64,000 bases of DNA from Mytilus edulis (Eukaryota; Mollusca; Bivalvia; Mytilida; Mytilidae). The translations under genes and the position numbers were made by a program. The notes under the pieces are model-generated. The model made no database searches. It was given only the letters and a program-made list of their open reading frames with translations, and was not told the origin of the DNA. The DNA is taken from NCBI RefSeq assembly GCF_963676685.1, contig NC_092352.1:27423117-27487116 (forward strand), in the 5' to 3' direction. Shown here one piece after another: positions 1 to 11,520 of this stretch (within the stretch, counting starts at the first letter, position 1; each line of letters begins with the position of its first letter).

Positions 1-78
1 CAATGAGCAAAGCTGATACCTCATGTTTACTTTTTATTATGTACAGGTATTTATTTTAGTTTGTCTTTATATTTTCAG

Positions 79-3000
79 TACTGTAAAAACATGTTTAGAA
101 ATGATGTGTAATTGGATACACAAGTATTTAGACCAAACAGGAGATGTGACGCTGTTTGCAGATGTCACACATCATGGGCCATTTTATGCTGTTGTTCAGG
201 CCATACTTTATGTTTTTGTGTTTAGGAATAAAGATATATTTGAATCTTGCAAAGGTAGGAAGAATTTTTATCATTCCTTTTCAAAGTTTTGAAGAAAATT
301 GTGTACTTTTTATGACATTATCAGGCATGGTCACCTTTTTTCATGACATCACAATATGAAAATTCAGGAGAAATCAAGAAAATTTGACATCACAATTTAA
401 TTTCAACCAATTCATTGCCAATAACAAATATTTCACTAATGAGGAGAAATATTTTTCTCAACGATCAAGAAATGTGAAAATATCACAAAAACTAGAGAAG
501 ACACATTCTGATATCTGATACTTATAGATTATTGTTGATCATCTCAAGGAGATTGATTTTCTCACTTGAGCCGGTACAGTGAAAGTGAGATAAGCAATCG
601 AGTTTGGATGACCAATGATAATCTGTTTATCGCTAGTTTACCTATGACGAAATGTCAATTTCATTAGCAACAACCCGTGCCCCCTTAGTTTCTAGGGTTA
701 ATTTTTATATCACTCGACTCCGTTCAGAAAAGAAATTATCAGTCAGCAAGATCAAAGGAAAATATATACATATATCTAATTGCAGATTTTTATGATCGCA
801 AAAATTATTACAATTTTTTCCCATTTTCCAAAATCACAATAGAAAATGCAGGCAATTATTCCTGATTTTAGAGTATGTAATCTACAGTTTTGTGTGTTGA
901 TTTTAGAGTATGTAATCTACAGTTTTGTGTGTTGATTTTAGAGTATGTAATCTACAGTTTTGCATGTTTTTTTGTACATTTTCATGTTGTAACATATGTA
1001 TATTTGGAATATTAATGCAAGTTTTGTCTTTTTATCTAGGTTTAAAATGGGCAGAAAAATTGAACTTTCAGAGAATAGTTACCTGTCGACTTAACCCATT
1101 AAAGTTTTGCCTACCTGTGGTTGTACAGACCTTTGCTTCAGTTGCAAGGTGAACGTTAATTTTTCTGTACATGTATCATCTACACTCTTTATACATTATT
1201 CCTGCCAAATTATTTAACATATATTTCGAGGACTCTTTTAGTGGAACAAGTGATTATATTGTTTCTGTATTTTAAAGTCAGATTATTCGGGATTTTTTTT
1301 ACTTCCTTGTCTTACAATCTGTAATTTGAATATATTATCCTGCATTTGCATGGGCGCAGTGTTATTATCATTTAGTAAAGAATTCTACTGGAACATGTGC
1401 TAAAGGCAATCTCGCTGAGGTGTTACTGTTTCACGTCATGAAGACTTTAATTTGAAGAACACCTTTAAAGGGATTATCCCTTTTGCTCTTGGTTTTGTCA
1501 AGTGCATGAAGGAATTTTTTTTTTATCTTCAAATGATACACCATATAACTTCTTTTCCATAAAATAGAGAATCTTTCAAGTTAACGCAAAGGGTAATCTT
1601 AATCTTGGTGTAATGTATTAAATCTTTAGTTTGTCTCATTTTAAAAGAGATTGTTGATAGTCAATTCACTATTCATCTTCCACTGAATTGAAGTAAATCC
1701 ATTGCTTAAATTTACTTGTCTAGGTAAAAAACTGCAAATGCTCTTGGAAGGTGTGTTAAAATAAGCAGAAAACCTTAAATTTGGAATTGTCTGATTTCAG
1801 GAGTCACCAGCTAGCTTTCTGTGATACTATAATAGAAAGAAATAACAGACAAGTACTACCTGTTGCCTGTACAAATGGTAACTCAGATTTTGGAGGGAAA
1901 ATCCTGGATTCTTTCTTCCCTTTTGATCCTTATATATTAAGCAGGTAACTGTTATGTTATACTAAAGGATCTGTGTACAATGTGACTGTGTATTTTATCA
2001 ATTTCCATTTTTTCTTTTAAATGAAATTTCCTGATGGTTTTAGAGAAGTAGTTGTTTGAAATTAGGAAACAACTACTCGAAAAAAAAAATGAAATACAAA
2101 ATTCACTTATTTTTCTGTCAGATGCCAAGCAAAGGGATGCCCACTCAATGTTATGTCAAGACCAAATAAAAATATGTGTGGAAAGGATATCATAGACTAG
2201 TACTGCTCTCACTATCAAATTTCCATGTTCATTTGACTGCATATTTGGATAAAACCCTTGTAGTAAAATTGAAATATCTAAGCTGTAGTAGTAGTAGTTT
2301 TTCGAAGAACATTTTAATCAAACATGGTAAAAACTGAAATTTGTTTTAACATTAAAATAATAATATGAATTTTGTGATCCTTATAGGTCAAGGAAATATA
2401 TATTACCATTATACAGAGAGTTTCAAGGTTCTATAGAGGAAGGAGAGGACGAAGAAGAGGTATGTATACAGTTGTTAACTAAATTTTTATAATAGAGGCT
2501 GTTCTGCTCTTTGGAGGGGTTGTGGCTCTTTGACATATTCCTCATTTCCATTCTCAAATTTTATTCATTTCCGTTGTCTGTTATGTCATTTGTTCCTTCA
2601 ATTATGGTATGCAATTAGGACATCATTTTGTCTTCATATGGTTTTTAGGATTAGGTAATTTTCTCAGTGTCATGTCAATTTTGGGGATGTAGATTTGTGG
2701 TTTTAAGGTACATATCTCTTTCTAATGTTCTGTCTTGACTTTATTTTTCTGTGGTAGTATTACTATTTATTTTCAGAATTAGGTAACTTTTTCTGTGATG
2801 AGTATGGCAGGTCATCAATATTTGTTTTAAAATATTTGTTGTTACAGTACTTGTTCTCAAAGACATACAAGTGATTGCTTAAAACAACTGCATTTATTTA
2901 AAAAATGACTAATGCATAAGATAAATAAAACCAATTTTATATTTTACCAATTCACAAAAAATAACAACAAATATTCAGAATACAGTTAATGTTTGGTTCC

Positions 3001-3988
3001 AAATAAACTGGAGAAGAAAATAGTACTGGTTTTAGTATTGGATGAGTTCTGAAGGGCTTCACAAATCTGGTCCTTGATTGGTGTCATGCACACATTACTG
3101 TAAAGTCAGAAATTACTGTGAGGTTTTTATTATTGCGAAAAATGCGACAGAGATGTAAAGGCAATAATTTAAACTTGCATTTTGAAATATTTTTTTTGAA
3201 TTAAAAAGGATCTTTCTCAAAATCGTAAAAATTTAAATCCCATTTCTGGAATTGAAGTTCAAATTTTGGCATGGTAGCCCACAGCTGTAATTTTGAAGCC
3301 CACATATATAGTCCTATACAAGAAAAGCAGAAATTTAAATAGCCCATAACATGTTTTAGGGGCCATTGGCGAGTGGGCCCCTGCTAATTTCAAACCCTGT
3401 GATGATTAAAGTCTAAAATGACAAAATCACAATAATGAATGCACCCAATAATTTCTGAATTTACAGTATTCATGTTGGGCCTGTTTTGTAAAATTCCAAG
3501 GGACAAAGCTTGGCTTGATCATAGCCTGCTCATTTGCCAAACCATGCCAATACAGAAATACAAATTATCCTGACAAAACTTGGCTTAAATAGTATAGATA
3601 TAGAGCAACATTATATATACTATTTAAGCCAAGTTTTATCAGGAAAATGTGTATAGAACAACATTATATATTGTGTTAGAATATGTACAGAAAGGGCATT
3701 ATTTAGTCCCTAAAACTGAAATATTTTGAACAAAAATCAATTTGGTCACAAATCTGCTTGATAATTTAGCCAATAAATTAATACTTACTGTAACTCCTGA
3801 TCTTTTTAGAAATATTTTTGCTAATTTGTCTTTTGCAGAATGAAGAAGATGATTTCATTACAGAAGATATTATATCACCTTCAAATGGAAAGTTCACAAT
3901 AGGAAGTTTGAGTAAAACTCCATCAGATCTTATGGAATATGGAGTTTCACCAGGTTTTAAACATGTTCAAGACATGTTCAAGACATGA
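79..3988 (+). CDS. RRN3: RRN3 / TIF-IA, RNA polymerase I transcription initiation factor (3' part, five exons)
   Basis: RRN3 bridges RNA polymerase I and the SL1 promoter complex to start rRNA transcription in the nucleolus. Coding exons read at 79-254, 1040-1148, 1801-1944, 2387-2459 and 3839-3988, stop TGA 3986-3988; together they give 216 C-terminal residues. Every junction is AG/GT (acceptors TTTTCAG, TTATCTAG, GATTTCAG, TTATAG, TTTTGCAG; donors GTAGGA, GTGAAC, GTAACT, GTATGT) and the phases join without a break. Recognisable family blocks are FADVTHHGPFYAVVQAILYV (exon 1), LNPLKFCLPVVVQTF (exon 2), IIERNNRQVLPV and SFFPFDPYILSR (exon 3), then an acidic EEGEDEEE run (exon 4) and EEDDFITEDI (exon 5). 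Upstream exons lie outside the window, so the gene is partial here. It looks functional and is unrelated to the immune-type genes further along. Confidence 0.93.
864..962 (+). repeat. 35-bp tandem repeat, about three copies, in an RRN3 intron
   Basis: GATTTTAGAGTATGTAATCT starts at 864, 899 and 934, an exact 35-bp period, within the intron between 254 and 1040. It is a short local duplication with no visible role. Confidence 0.85.
2490..2580 (-). repeat. Dispersed repeat R2, fragment, in RRN3 intron
   Basis: The stretch around TCTGCTCTTTGGAGGGGTTG and CTCATTTCCATTCTCAAATT resembles the end of the R2 repeat seen at 8.8-9.45, 9.8, 25.0 and 48.7 kb. It is short and degenerate. Confidence 0.6.
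3568..3644. repeat. Imperfect inverted repeat (28-bp arms) in the last RRN3 intron
   Basis: Arm 3568-3595 is complementary to 3617-3644 with one mismatch, separated by a 21-base AT-rich loop. Key bases are TCCTGACAAAACTTGGCTTA on the left and its complement on the right. It could form a stable hairpin in the pre-mRNA; a small foldback transposon relic is the simplest explanation. Confidence 0.8.
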
Positions 3989-6119
3989 CTTGATATGGGA
4001 TTGGGATGTGAGTTTCATCTCTCTCATAAAGATTGAATATCTGGTTATAATGTTAGCATTAGCATTAGCAGATAGAGATATAGATTGGTCTGTGATTAGA
4101 ATTTGTGAGAAATATCTTAACAGACATCAGCATTGCGTATCGCATTTATTGAGAACTTCATTGAAAGCTGAATTTCCTGAAATACCAAGACAAACTGAAA
4201 TAGACATTTTTAAGATAGTATTTGTTTTATTTGTTGAATAAGATTTAATTATTGTTAATATAGTGTGATATGTATTATACATGTTATTCTTATGGCCACA
4301 ATTCTTTGACTTTGCCTTCTTTCGATTTTTTATCCTCAATTTCACAATAAGATTTTATTCCTTTTAAAATTTTCCTGTTTAGAGATAAGAGGCTTGAACT
4401 TTCAGTAGCTTGCTTGCAAACTTTGTAAGGATATTTGCTTAGGCATTGTAAATTAAGATTGACATCTGAAGACAATAGATTGGCCAGAGTTTTAGTATGT
4501 TTACCTGTTTACAGTATAACAATATTGCATACAATATTCTGACCCAATTGCAATTTGTTTCATCAAATCAAACTGCTTAACTGGTCAGAAACTTTAACCA
4601 ACTGCTGTAAAGGAACCACAGTCAAGACATTAAAGTCAAAAGTGATAAAAAGAATTATATACTGAATGGTTTGATTTGGTAACACTAATTACAATTGTAC
4701 TGCAATAGGTGGAGAGTAAAGTTTATTATCAATTCACAGTAAATAACATTTTTGAAACAACATTCAGCTACAATTTAGATCACCCAGACTGTGTAACCTT
4801 TTTCAGTCACTTTGCATCAAACATCTGTTTTACTTGCTTGCTGAGGGGCAAGAGTAGTCTTGTTATTGCTTGAAAAGGTTCATCTGTCATTCTGTCTGTC
4901 TGTAACACACATAGAGGGTACCTAGTTTGTCTAATGTCTAACTTGAAGTTTTCCATTCGTTTGAATATTAAACTTCAGTTTTTGATTTCACCATTTGCTT
5001 GGGGACTTTCTATTTAGAATTGTCCTCTGATTTTGGTATTTTTGCTTATTTATTTTTTAGTATTATTCAATTTTCAATCTGTGATATGTACTAAAAGTAA
5101 AGATGTGTTCCTCTGTAAGTTTTAATTAAAAGAAAAATCAGGATTTGTCATATAAACATTAAGATGTTACATCAATGGCAATCCTTTATCATTATTGAAA
5201 TGTTACCAATTATTGCACACATATTAGAGATATTCATCTTTTATTTTTGACATATTTGAATTATATTCTTTTTCTAGTTTTCCAACATTTTGTAGTTTTT
5301 AAAGTAATTTTTGTCATTGATATTATAGAAGGTAGGTTAGTTGTCATGGTTCTCCAAAAGTTTTCTAAAAACATTACTCTTACTTTGCATTTTTAACCAT
5401 ATGGAGAAGTTTCAAAATTAACAGAACAACATTTTGTATACTTTTGTTTTCTAAGCATACAATTGTAGGTAGAAGTAATTCTTAATTCTGATTCAATTTA
5501 GAAATTTCTGAAAAATCAATATTAAACTCATGAAAATAAGGGGAGTAAATATGATTCAGGGTTGTAGAGAGGCCATTGTTTATAATGGTCATCAGTTGAC
5601 CAATGCAGGCTATCAAGAGCCTCAACATATTATTTTAAAGACTCCACAATATTTCTTTTTCTGTCTTTCAAGATTCAACTTCAATTTTATAGCCTCATTT
5701 ATGAATGTTTAAGCAAGAGTTGTTTTTATAAATTTATAATATATATTGATGTTATTGAAAAGGTTTATTTAATAAAGCCATTGTTGTTATTTCTGAGTAT
5801 CTTTAATGGAAGCAAACAAGAATACAATATAATTCTCAACCCTTCTCATCATCAAGTGCATACCTTTTCATTAACCAATCAAAATAAAAGGAAGGGGGTG
5901 ATACTATTCCTGACCAAGTCTGTCAAACAGTTACAAACTCTACATCATTTACATGTAATATAAGTCCAAAAGTAAAAACTTAAATTTGAATGCTATTATG
6001 TCATGTTTTACAGTGATAATTCAGTAGGCTTCGAGGTATCAAACTAGCAATGGCTCTAACAGTTTAACAAATCACACTTTGAATTCTTCTCCAACAAACT
6101 GATCAACTGGTATAATATA
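3989..6119. other. RRN3 3' flank, no further gene seen
   Basis: AT-rich sequence after the RRN3 stop, presumably 3' UTR followed by intergenic DNA. The clearest polyadenylation hexamer noticed is AATAAA at 5771-5776. A degenerate R4-type fragment (GATTTCACCATTTGCTTGGG) lies near 4980-5040. Open frames here are short and have no recognisable family. Confidence 0.6.
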
Positions 6120-6310
6120 CTCAGGCATAAAATACCTTAGCTGGATTTGGCAAAACTTTTAGGAATTTTCGTCCTCAATGCTCTTCAACTTCGTACTTTA
6201 TTTGGCCTTTTTAACTTTTTTGGATTCGAGCGTCACTGATGAGTCTTTTGTAGACGAAACGCACGTCTGGTGTATGTACAAAATTTAGTCCTGGTATCTA
6301 TGATGAGTTT
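6120..6310 (+). repeat. Dispersed repeat R1 (short, SINE-like)
   Basis: Contains CCTCAATGCTCTTCAACTT, CACTGATGAGTCTTTTGTAG and ACGAAACGCACGTCTGG, ending in a TCCTGGTATCTATGATGAG tail. The same blocks recur near 27.1, 45.7 (reverse), 50.5 and 53.2 kb (reverse), so it is a mobile or formerly mobile family. Calling it a SINE is inference; no tRNA head was established. Confidence 0.75.
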
Positions 6311-6659
6311 AATTATATATAAGCTTATTGCTTCAGTGAAAGGTTGTTAGTATGAAGTGAGTGCAGGGAAATGAATAGTTAAATTTACCATCAAACTCCA
6401 GTAAGTAGTTGCCTAAGGCATGATATTCAAACAAAATAATGACTTACTATAATCATGATAATATGAGTCACTGGTTTAAAAAGGTATAACTTTGACATGA
6501 AAAGATCTAGCCTGAATAAATTTTATAAATACTTAGTTCAATTCGTTGTTTTGTAGGTCAATCATTCATAGCTTTGAAAGTTTCTCTCATCAATAACTTG
6601 TATCAGTTGTATAATCAAAATCATCTGAATGTTGGACAATCTGTATGACAAACCTTGAT

Positions 6660-6970
6660 TCAGAATCTACCAGCTATAATCTAAAATGTCAAATTTTTCA
6701 GTTTCCTGTATTCTGAGATGTCTGGATAAAAATCTTAGATTTTAATTTCTGGTATTGAAATAGTGTCAGATAAAAATCATGTTTGTCATCTTTCAATTAG
6801 AGATACACATCACAATTTCCCCAATTTTCTATTTTCTAGGATTTTATGATACAATCTTTGTTTTAACCTCAAAGTGCTACTACATTTGTAGTATGTAAAA
6901 TCATGAAATTTTGACATCTTCCTTATACAAACCGGGTCGTAATTATTGAAAGTTAAATTGGGATCAAAAT
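6660..6970 (+). repeat. Segmental duplication block 1, first matched segment
   Basis: This stretch aligns by eye with 37626-37885. Shared landmarks in order are a TCAGTTTCCT-like block, TCTTAGAT, TTAGAGATACACATCAC, TTTTATGATACAAT and CTTCCTTATACAA. It belongs to no repeat family noticed elsewhere in the window and marks the left edge of the duplication. Confidence 0.65.
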
Positions 6971-7170
6971 GTTGCTACTTTGATAATATAAATGATGAAA
7001 CTGCACAGTTTTCATTGAATTAATATTAAAAAACGATGTTAACCCCAAATCATAATTTTCCACCTTAAAAAATGTAAAATGGCCTCATAAACACTCATGC
7101 AGTTTTTATTGCTCGTAGATTGAATCTTCTATAAGACGCTAGCCATAGTATTAAAATAAAGATTTCTCAA

Positions 7171-7266
7171 GGGATAAATCATCTTCGCTAGCCAAGGGTT
7201 ACGATCCACTCCCGTTCTCTTCGTGGAGTGGATCGTAACCCTTGGCTAGCGAAGATGGGGATAAAT
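7171..7266. mobile_element. Foldback/MITE-like element with perfect 33-bp arms and 9-bp target duplication
   Basis: Arms 7180-7212 and 7225-7257 are perfectly complementary over 33 bp (outer bases CATCTTCGCTAGCC), with a 12-base loop. The element is flanked by the identical 9-mer GGGATAAAT at 7171-7179 and 7258-7266, the expected target-site duplication. No coding capacity. Perfect arms and intact flanks suggest a fairly recent insertion. A 9-bp duplication would fit a Mutator-type transposase acting in trans, but that is inference. Confidence 0.88.
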
Positions 7267-8109
7267 AGAAAGGAAACAATATTTTTACAAAAGCAATTAC
7301 ATGTTATCAGATTCTGGATATTTTATCACTAGTAAACAACTATTGAACTGGAACGGCCATTTCAATCTGAACAACCAATAATTAAGTCAAGTTTACCCTT
7401 TCAGACATTTTAGACTTTAAAACGTTATTTACCAAAAAGTACCAACAAGATCTGTAAATAAGTCACATGACCGAAATCATCAGACGACAATGTTTTTATC
7501 AATTGTTGGCGTTTTTGACTAATATGAAAACTAAACCAAAAAGATATAAAACGAAATTAGTAGAAATGAAAAGCAAGAAAATATCTTCAAATAAAATTAA
7601 ATATTTGGGATAATGACTTTTACCTCTTCCTTTTTTTTTGCGTTTTTGCCTAATATTTAAACACAAGATCTATATATAAGTCAAAAATCAACAGCCCATT
7701 CATTGTAGCATTACTCATCTTTGAATGGCGATGTGTACCAATTTTGTATGTTTTTGCCTACTATCTTGAAAACTATAGATACAAAACACTTTTAATAGCA
7801 AAAATGACAAGTAAAACAAGATCTTCAAATGCAAATAATTTTTCCACAATCGTAGATTTAATCTTCATAGGAGTGATTGCCTGAAATTACCGATTTGGGG
7901 TTTGGGGAAAAAATTAAAGAGATGAGGGAGAACTTTTAAACAAAAAAATATCAGCAATACAAGATCAACCAAAAAAGGAGATTTTTGTGTTAATTCTATT
8001 CTAGTCCACAATATTGGAGAAAGTAGCTACCTCTGAACCTTTTTGATACCTGTGTTTTCCTCTTAATGTGCGGATACATTATAATGCATTCTTGAATTTT
8101 TACTAGATA
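7267..8109. other. AT-rich intergenic DNA, nothing recognised
   Basis: No supported reading frame, RNA gene or clear repeat was found between the foldback element and the Penelope-like fragment. Confidence 0.5.
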
Positions 8110-8768
8110 ACATTTTTGTTCGCTTTGGGGATTCCGTATATCATCAGATTATCGGAATTCCAATGGGGACTAACTGTGCACCACTTATTGCGGACCTGTT
8201 TTTGTATTGCTATAAGTTACAATTTATGACAAAAATAAGCAAAGACCCATCGAAACAACATCTGATAAACAAATTTAATAATACTTTTAGATATTTGGAT
8301 GATATTTGGCTCTCAATAATGACGACTTCAGTATGTATATTAAAGAAATTTATCCTGTTGAACTTACTTTAAATAAAGCTAATACTAACAATGACCACTG
8401 CCCTTTCCTCGATCTTGATATCTATATCACTAACGGAAAGCTGAATACTGAAATTTATGATAAAAAAAGGGACGAAAGATACCAAAGGGACAGTCAAACT
8501 CATAAATCTAAAACAAACTGACAACGCCATGGCTAAAAATGAAGAAGACAAACAGAAAAACAATAGTACACATGACACAACATAGAAAACTAAAGAATAA
8601 ACAACACGAACCCCAGAGATGATTTTTCATTTCCTATCGTTAACTATTCATTTTTAGATGGTAACGTTCCCTTGTCACCATCTTACGGTGTTTATTTATC
8701 TCAACTTGTACGATTCGCTCGTGTATGTAACAATGTTTTAGATTTTAACGAGAGAAATTTATGTATTA
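8110..8768 (+). mobile_element. Penelope-like retroelement, reverse transcriptase fragment, broken
   Basis: Translation from about 8115 gives a Penelope-type reverse transcriptase segment: GIPMGTNCAPLIADLFLY, then the catalytic YLDDI box near 8294-8308. A single-base loss just after YLDDI shifts the frame, which continues as ALNNDDFSMYIKEIYPVELT and FLDLDIYITNGKL in the frame read from 8306. At about 8470 it is interrupted by repeat R3 and resumes near 8618 as DDFSFPIVNYSFLDG and SYGVYLSQLVRFARVCNN. It is then cut off near 8768 by repeat R2. The N-terminal RT fingers, the rest of the thumb and any GIY-YIG endonuclease are absent. It is a dead copy; nested insertions give the order PLE first, R3 and R2 later. 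Confidence 0.85.
8468..8618 (+). repeat. Dispersed repeat R3 nested in the Penelope-like fragment
   Basis: Begins at GACGAAAGATACCAAAGGGA and runs through AACTGACAACGCCATGGCTA to AACAACACGAACCCC. It splits a PLE reading frame that can be followed on both sides. Other copies lie at 26.04, 49.33, 58.48, 60.6 and 63.2 kb. Confidence 0.8.
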
Positions 8769-9450
8769 CTGAGGTTATGTTCTTCTCATAATATGTTATG
8801 ATGGTATGATACTAAACCCCTAACGGGAAGGATTGTGCCTGATGTTCATATGATGAAATCATAACCTTTCAGTCAGTTTAATTGAAGTCTGGAGCTGGCA
8901 TGTCAGTTAACTGCTAGTAGTCTGTTGTTATTTATGTATTATTGTCATTTTGTTTATTTTCTTTGGTTACATCTTCTGACATCAGACTCGGACTTCTCTT
9001 GAACTGAATTTTAATGTGCGTATTGTTACATTTACTTTTCTACATTGGCTAGAGGTATAGGGGGAGGGTTGAGATCTCACAAACATGTTTAACCCCGCCG
9101 CATTTTTGCGCCTGTCCCAAGTCAGGAGCCTCTGGCCTTTGTTAGTCTTGTATTATTTTAATTTTAGTTTCTTGTGTACAATTTGGAAATTAGTATGGCG
9201 TTCATTTTTACTGAACTAGTATATATTTGTTTAGGGACCAGCTGAAGGACGCCTCCGGGTGCGGGAATTTTTCACTACATTGAAGACCTGCTGCAACCAT
9301 CGGTTAAATGATTTAACCCTGGGTTATATTTAACAGAGGGTTAAATTTAACCAAATGATGAACAACTGGCTCCTGCTGTTGTTTTTTTCTATGGTCGGGT
9401 TGTTGTCTCTTTGGCACATTCCCCATTTCCATTTCCAATTTTATTGTGTT
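8769..9450 (-). repeat. Dispersed repeat R2, long copy
   Basis: About 680 bp matching 48745-49270 in the opposite orientation. Landmarks read on plus are CTAACGGGAAGGATTGTGCC, CATCAGACTCGGACTTCTCT, GGGAGGGTTGAGATCTCACA, CCAAGTCAGGAGCCTCTGGC and CACATTCCCCATTTCCATTT. No reading frame of note; the autonomous element that moved it is not in the window. Confidence 0.85.
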
Positions 9451-9528
9451 TGAAGTGTATGCTGTCTCTTATGTGCAATACAGTAATAAGTATTAAAGGT
9501 AGGAAATGTCCAGATATAAAGATATACT

Positions 9529-9596
9529 CATTGCAACTGAAAGGTGATAGCGTTCGAACTGTCAAGATAAGTAACAGCAAAACAATCATGATGTAA
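9529..9596 (+). repeat. Single degenerate unit resembling the 54-bp minisatellite monomer
   Basis: CATTGCAACTGAAAGGTGAT ... AACAGCAAAACAATCATGAT parallels the monomer parts CATTGCAGCTCAGTGGTGAT ... AACAGCAATACAATCATTG. It sits between flanks that match those of the large array at 38.6-45.5 kb. It may represent the unexpanded locus. Confidence 0.55.
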
Positions 9597-9782
9597 TGAT
9601 ATACCATTATTACTCTGTGTTGTCTGAAGCTCCATATCCATTTTCTTCATGCACACCCTGGTGAGTGTTGTCTTCATTTTTCTTTGTGTTATCTAAAACT
9701 GCTTTAGAGAATACTATCTTTCTAAACCATAATAAACTCACATTTGGCACAAATTGCATGACAAGAAGTTACTGATCATAAA

Positions 9783-9930
9783 ATTGAGAATGGAAATGGG
9801 GAATATATCAAAGAGACAACAACCCGACCCAAGAGCAGACAACAGCCGAAGTCACTAATGGGTCTTCAACGCACCGTTTAATCAATTTCGTACCGACTAT
9901 ACGAAATGGGTTTTTCACTTTGTTGAAGAC
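9783..9930 (+). repeat. Dispersed repeat R2, terminal fragment
   Basis: GAGAATGGAAATGGGGAATA, AGAGACAACAACCCGACC and ATGGGTCTTCAACGCA match the same end of R2 at 48745-48840, same orientation. Confidence 0.8.
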
Positions 9931-11520
9931 CTGGCGATTGCTTATAGTTTCTTGGATGCAATTCATTTGAACATTGGTTGATAGTTCTTTCGTTTTCAAT
10001 CAATGTAATAGCTATACAACCAGTTTTAACTTACTGTTGTCTTCGAGAAATGCATTTACAAAGTCAGGAATATAACAGTAGTGTTCGAGTCGTTCGGTTT
10101 TCTTGATAAAGTTGAAGGTTGATTTTGTAAATCGCCTTGGAGTTTTGTATTTTTGAATAAGTTTATTTTCATTCTTTAAAGATTATTTAAAGCTATGCAA
10201 ATTTATCAATTTAACCTTCAAATGAACTTACAGGACTAGCGCAAATGTCAAATTTATAATAAAAACTAAATCAAAATTTTATAGAATGTTTCATATTTAG
10301 GATTTAATATACGGCCTCACGTAATCAATTTATCAATACAGATCTATATAGAATTGTATATAACAATGTTTGAAATGCAAAGGAACCTTGAACGTTATGA
10401 CCTAATTGAAACTGTCAGAAAACGACACAAATAATCTGTATATTACAGTAATGAGTTTTAAATTTCAATTAAATAACGTTTCAAGGAAGAAGAAACCTGC
10501 TTTCGGTTTCGAAATTGTCATATGACTTTTCTTCCTCAGTAGTACTTTTAAGTTGTGTCCATTGTGGTTCAACTTCCGCGTAATAATTCAATACAACGCA
10601 GATATTAAGATACCTTTAAACTTTTCCCACCTTTTTTATTTGACCACTATTTATTAAGTTGAAATAAATCAAATCACTATTAAAAAGGCAAGACAGAAAA
10701 ATTGTACGGAATGGATTGTATGCAGCTACGAAGTAGGTTGAATTCTTAGTATAAGGAAATACAAACCTTATGTGTGCTAATTATTGCTTGTAATTGAAAT
10801 GGATATGATTTAAAAAAAACAAAGCAGAGATAATTTTTAACATGGATTCAAAACATAATTTTGTTTTGCGATTGACTGGAATATAACGAAAAAGGCAATT
10901 TACGAGTCTTTAAAACATTTTCCTTTAATGATTTCTTTGAAATAAGTTTAATTACTATTAATCGCACATATCCATCTTTATTTGAAATAGAGTACCACAA
11001 CTCTAAAAAGGTTGGCTTCGCATCTTCGCATTCACCTTGAAATTAAAAGCGACGATTAAATGAGAACAGAACTCTACAGTTGAAAAATAAGATGTTCGAC
11101 ATTTTCCTGTAAAGAACTTCCAATAATGGACTTTCCATTTCAGGTAGCAACCTTCTAACAGTACCAACATATAGATGACACGATATTTAGAGTGTGTATT
11201 CGAGGTTTTTTTTATAAAGGATGCACTGATATAATAATACCCAATAGCAAAGATGAACTCGAAAGATGTTTGAATTTTTCGCAATCAACATTCGTTGACA
11301 GTTGAATATATGTGTACTTTTGTTTTAATTCTGAGCTATCAAAGTTTTTGTAGTCGTATTCAGTGATTGTCATCTATTGTATTTAAAATGTTCCTCATTT
11401 CCGAAATTGATCTGTATCATCATTTTCCAAAGAATCCGCAACCGGCGGATGTCATGTGTTTATCAGTAACGGGTTATCTTTGAGACTCACTTGATTTCTT
11501 ATCCAGCTTAAAACAGGTTC

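Larger units (their letters stand above)
9447..11520 (+). repeat. Segmental duplication block 1, segment matching 38.53-38.57 and 45.5-48.1 kb
   Basis: Several parts match the second block in order: AAGTGTATGCTGTCTCTTAT (9455) with 38534; TTTGTGTTATCTAAAACT (9680s) with 45580s; AAGTCAGGAATATAACAG (10060) with 46394; TGCTTTCGGTTTCGAAATTG (10500) with 46880; CTCATTTCCGAAAT-type sequence and the CAACCGG/TATCAGTAAC area (11390-11520) with 47960-48090. It lies downstream of gene A on the minus strand. An R2 fragment at 9783-9930 interrupts it. No gene is visible in it. Confidence 0.7.

Noticed and set aside
3939..4241. 100-codon frame at the end of RRN3
   Set aside because: It overlaps the last RRN3 exon in another frame and runs into the 3' flank; no family resemblance.
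6120..6310. tRNA gene or tRNA-headed SINE
   Set aside because: No cloverleaf or A/B box could be confirmed by eye; kept only as a dispersed repeat.
8163..8521. Two overlapping frames as separate genes
   Set aside because: They are one Penelope-like reverse transcriptase split by a one-base loss and a repeat insertion.
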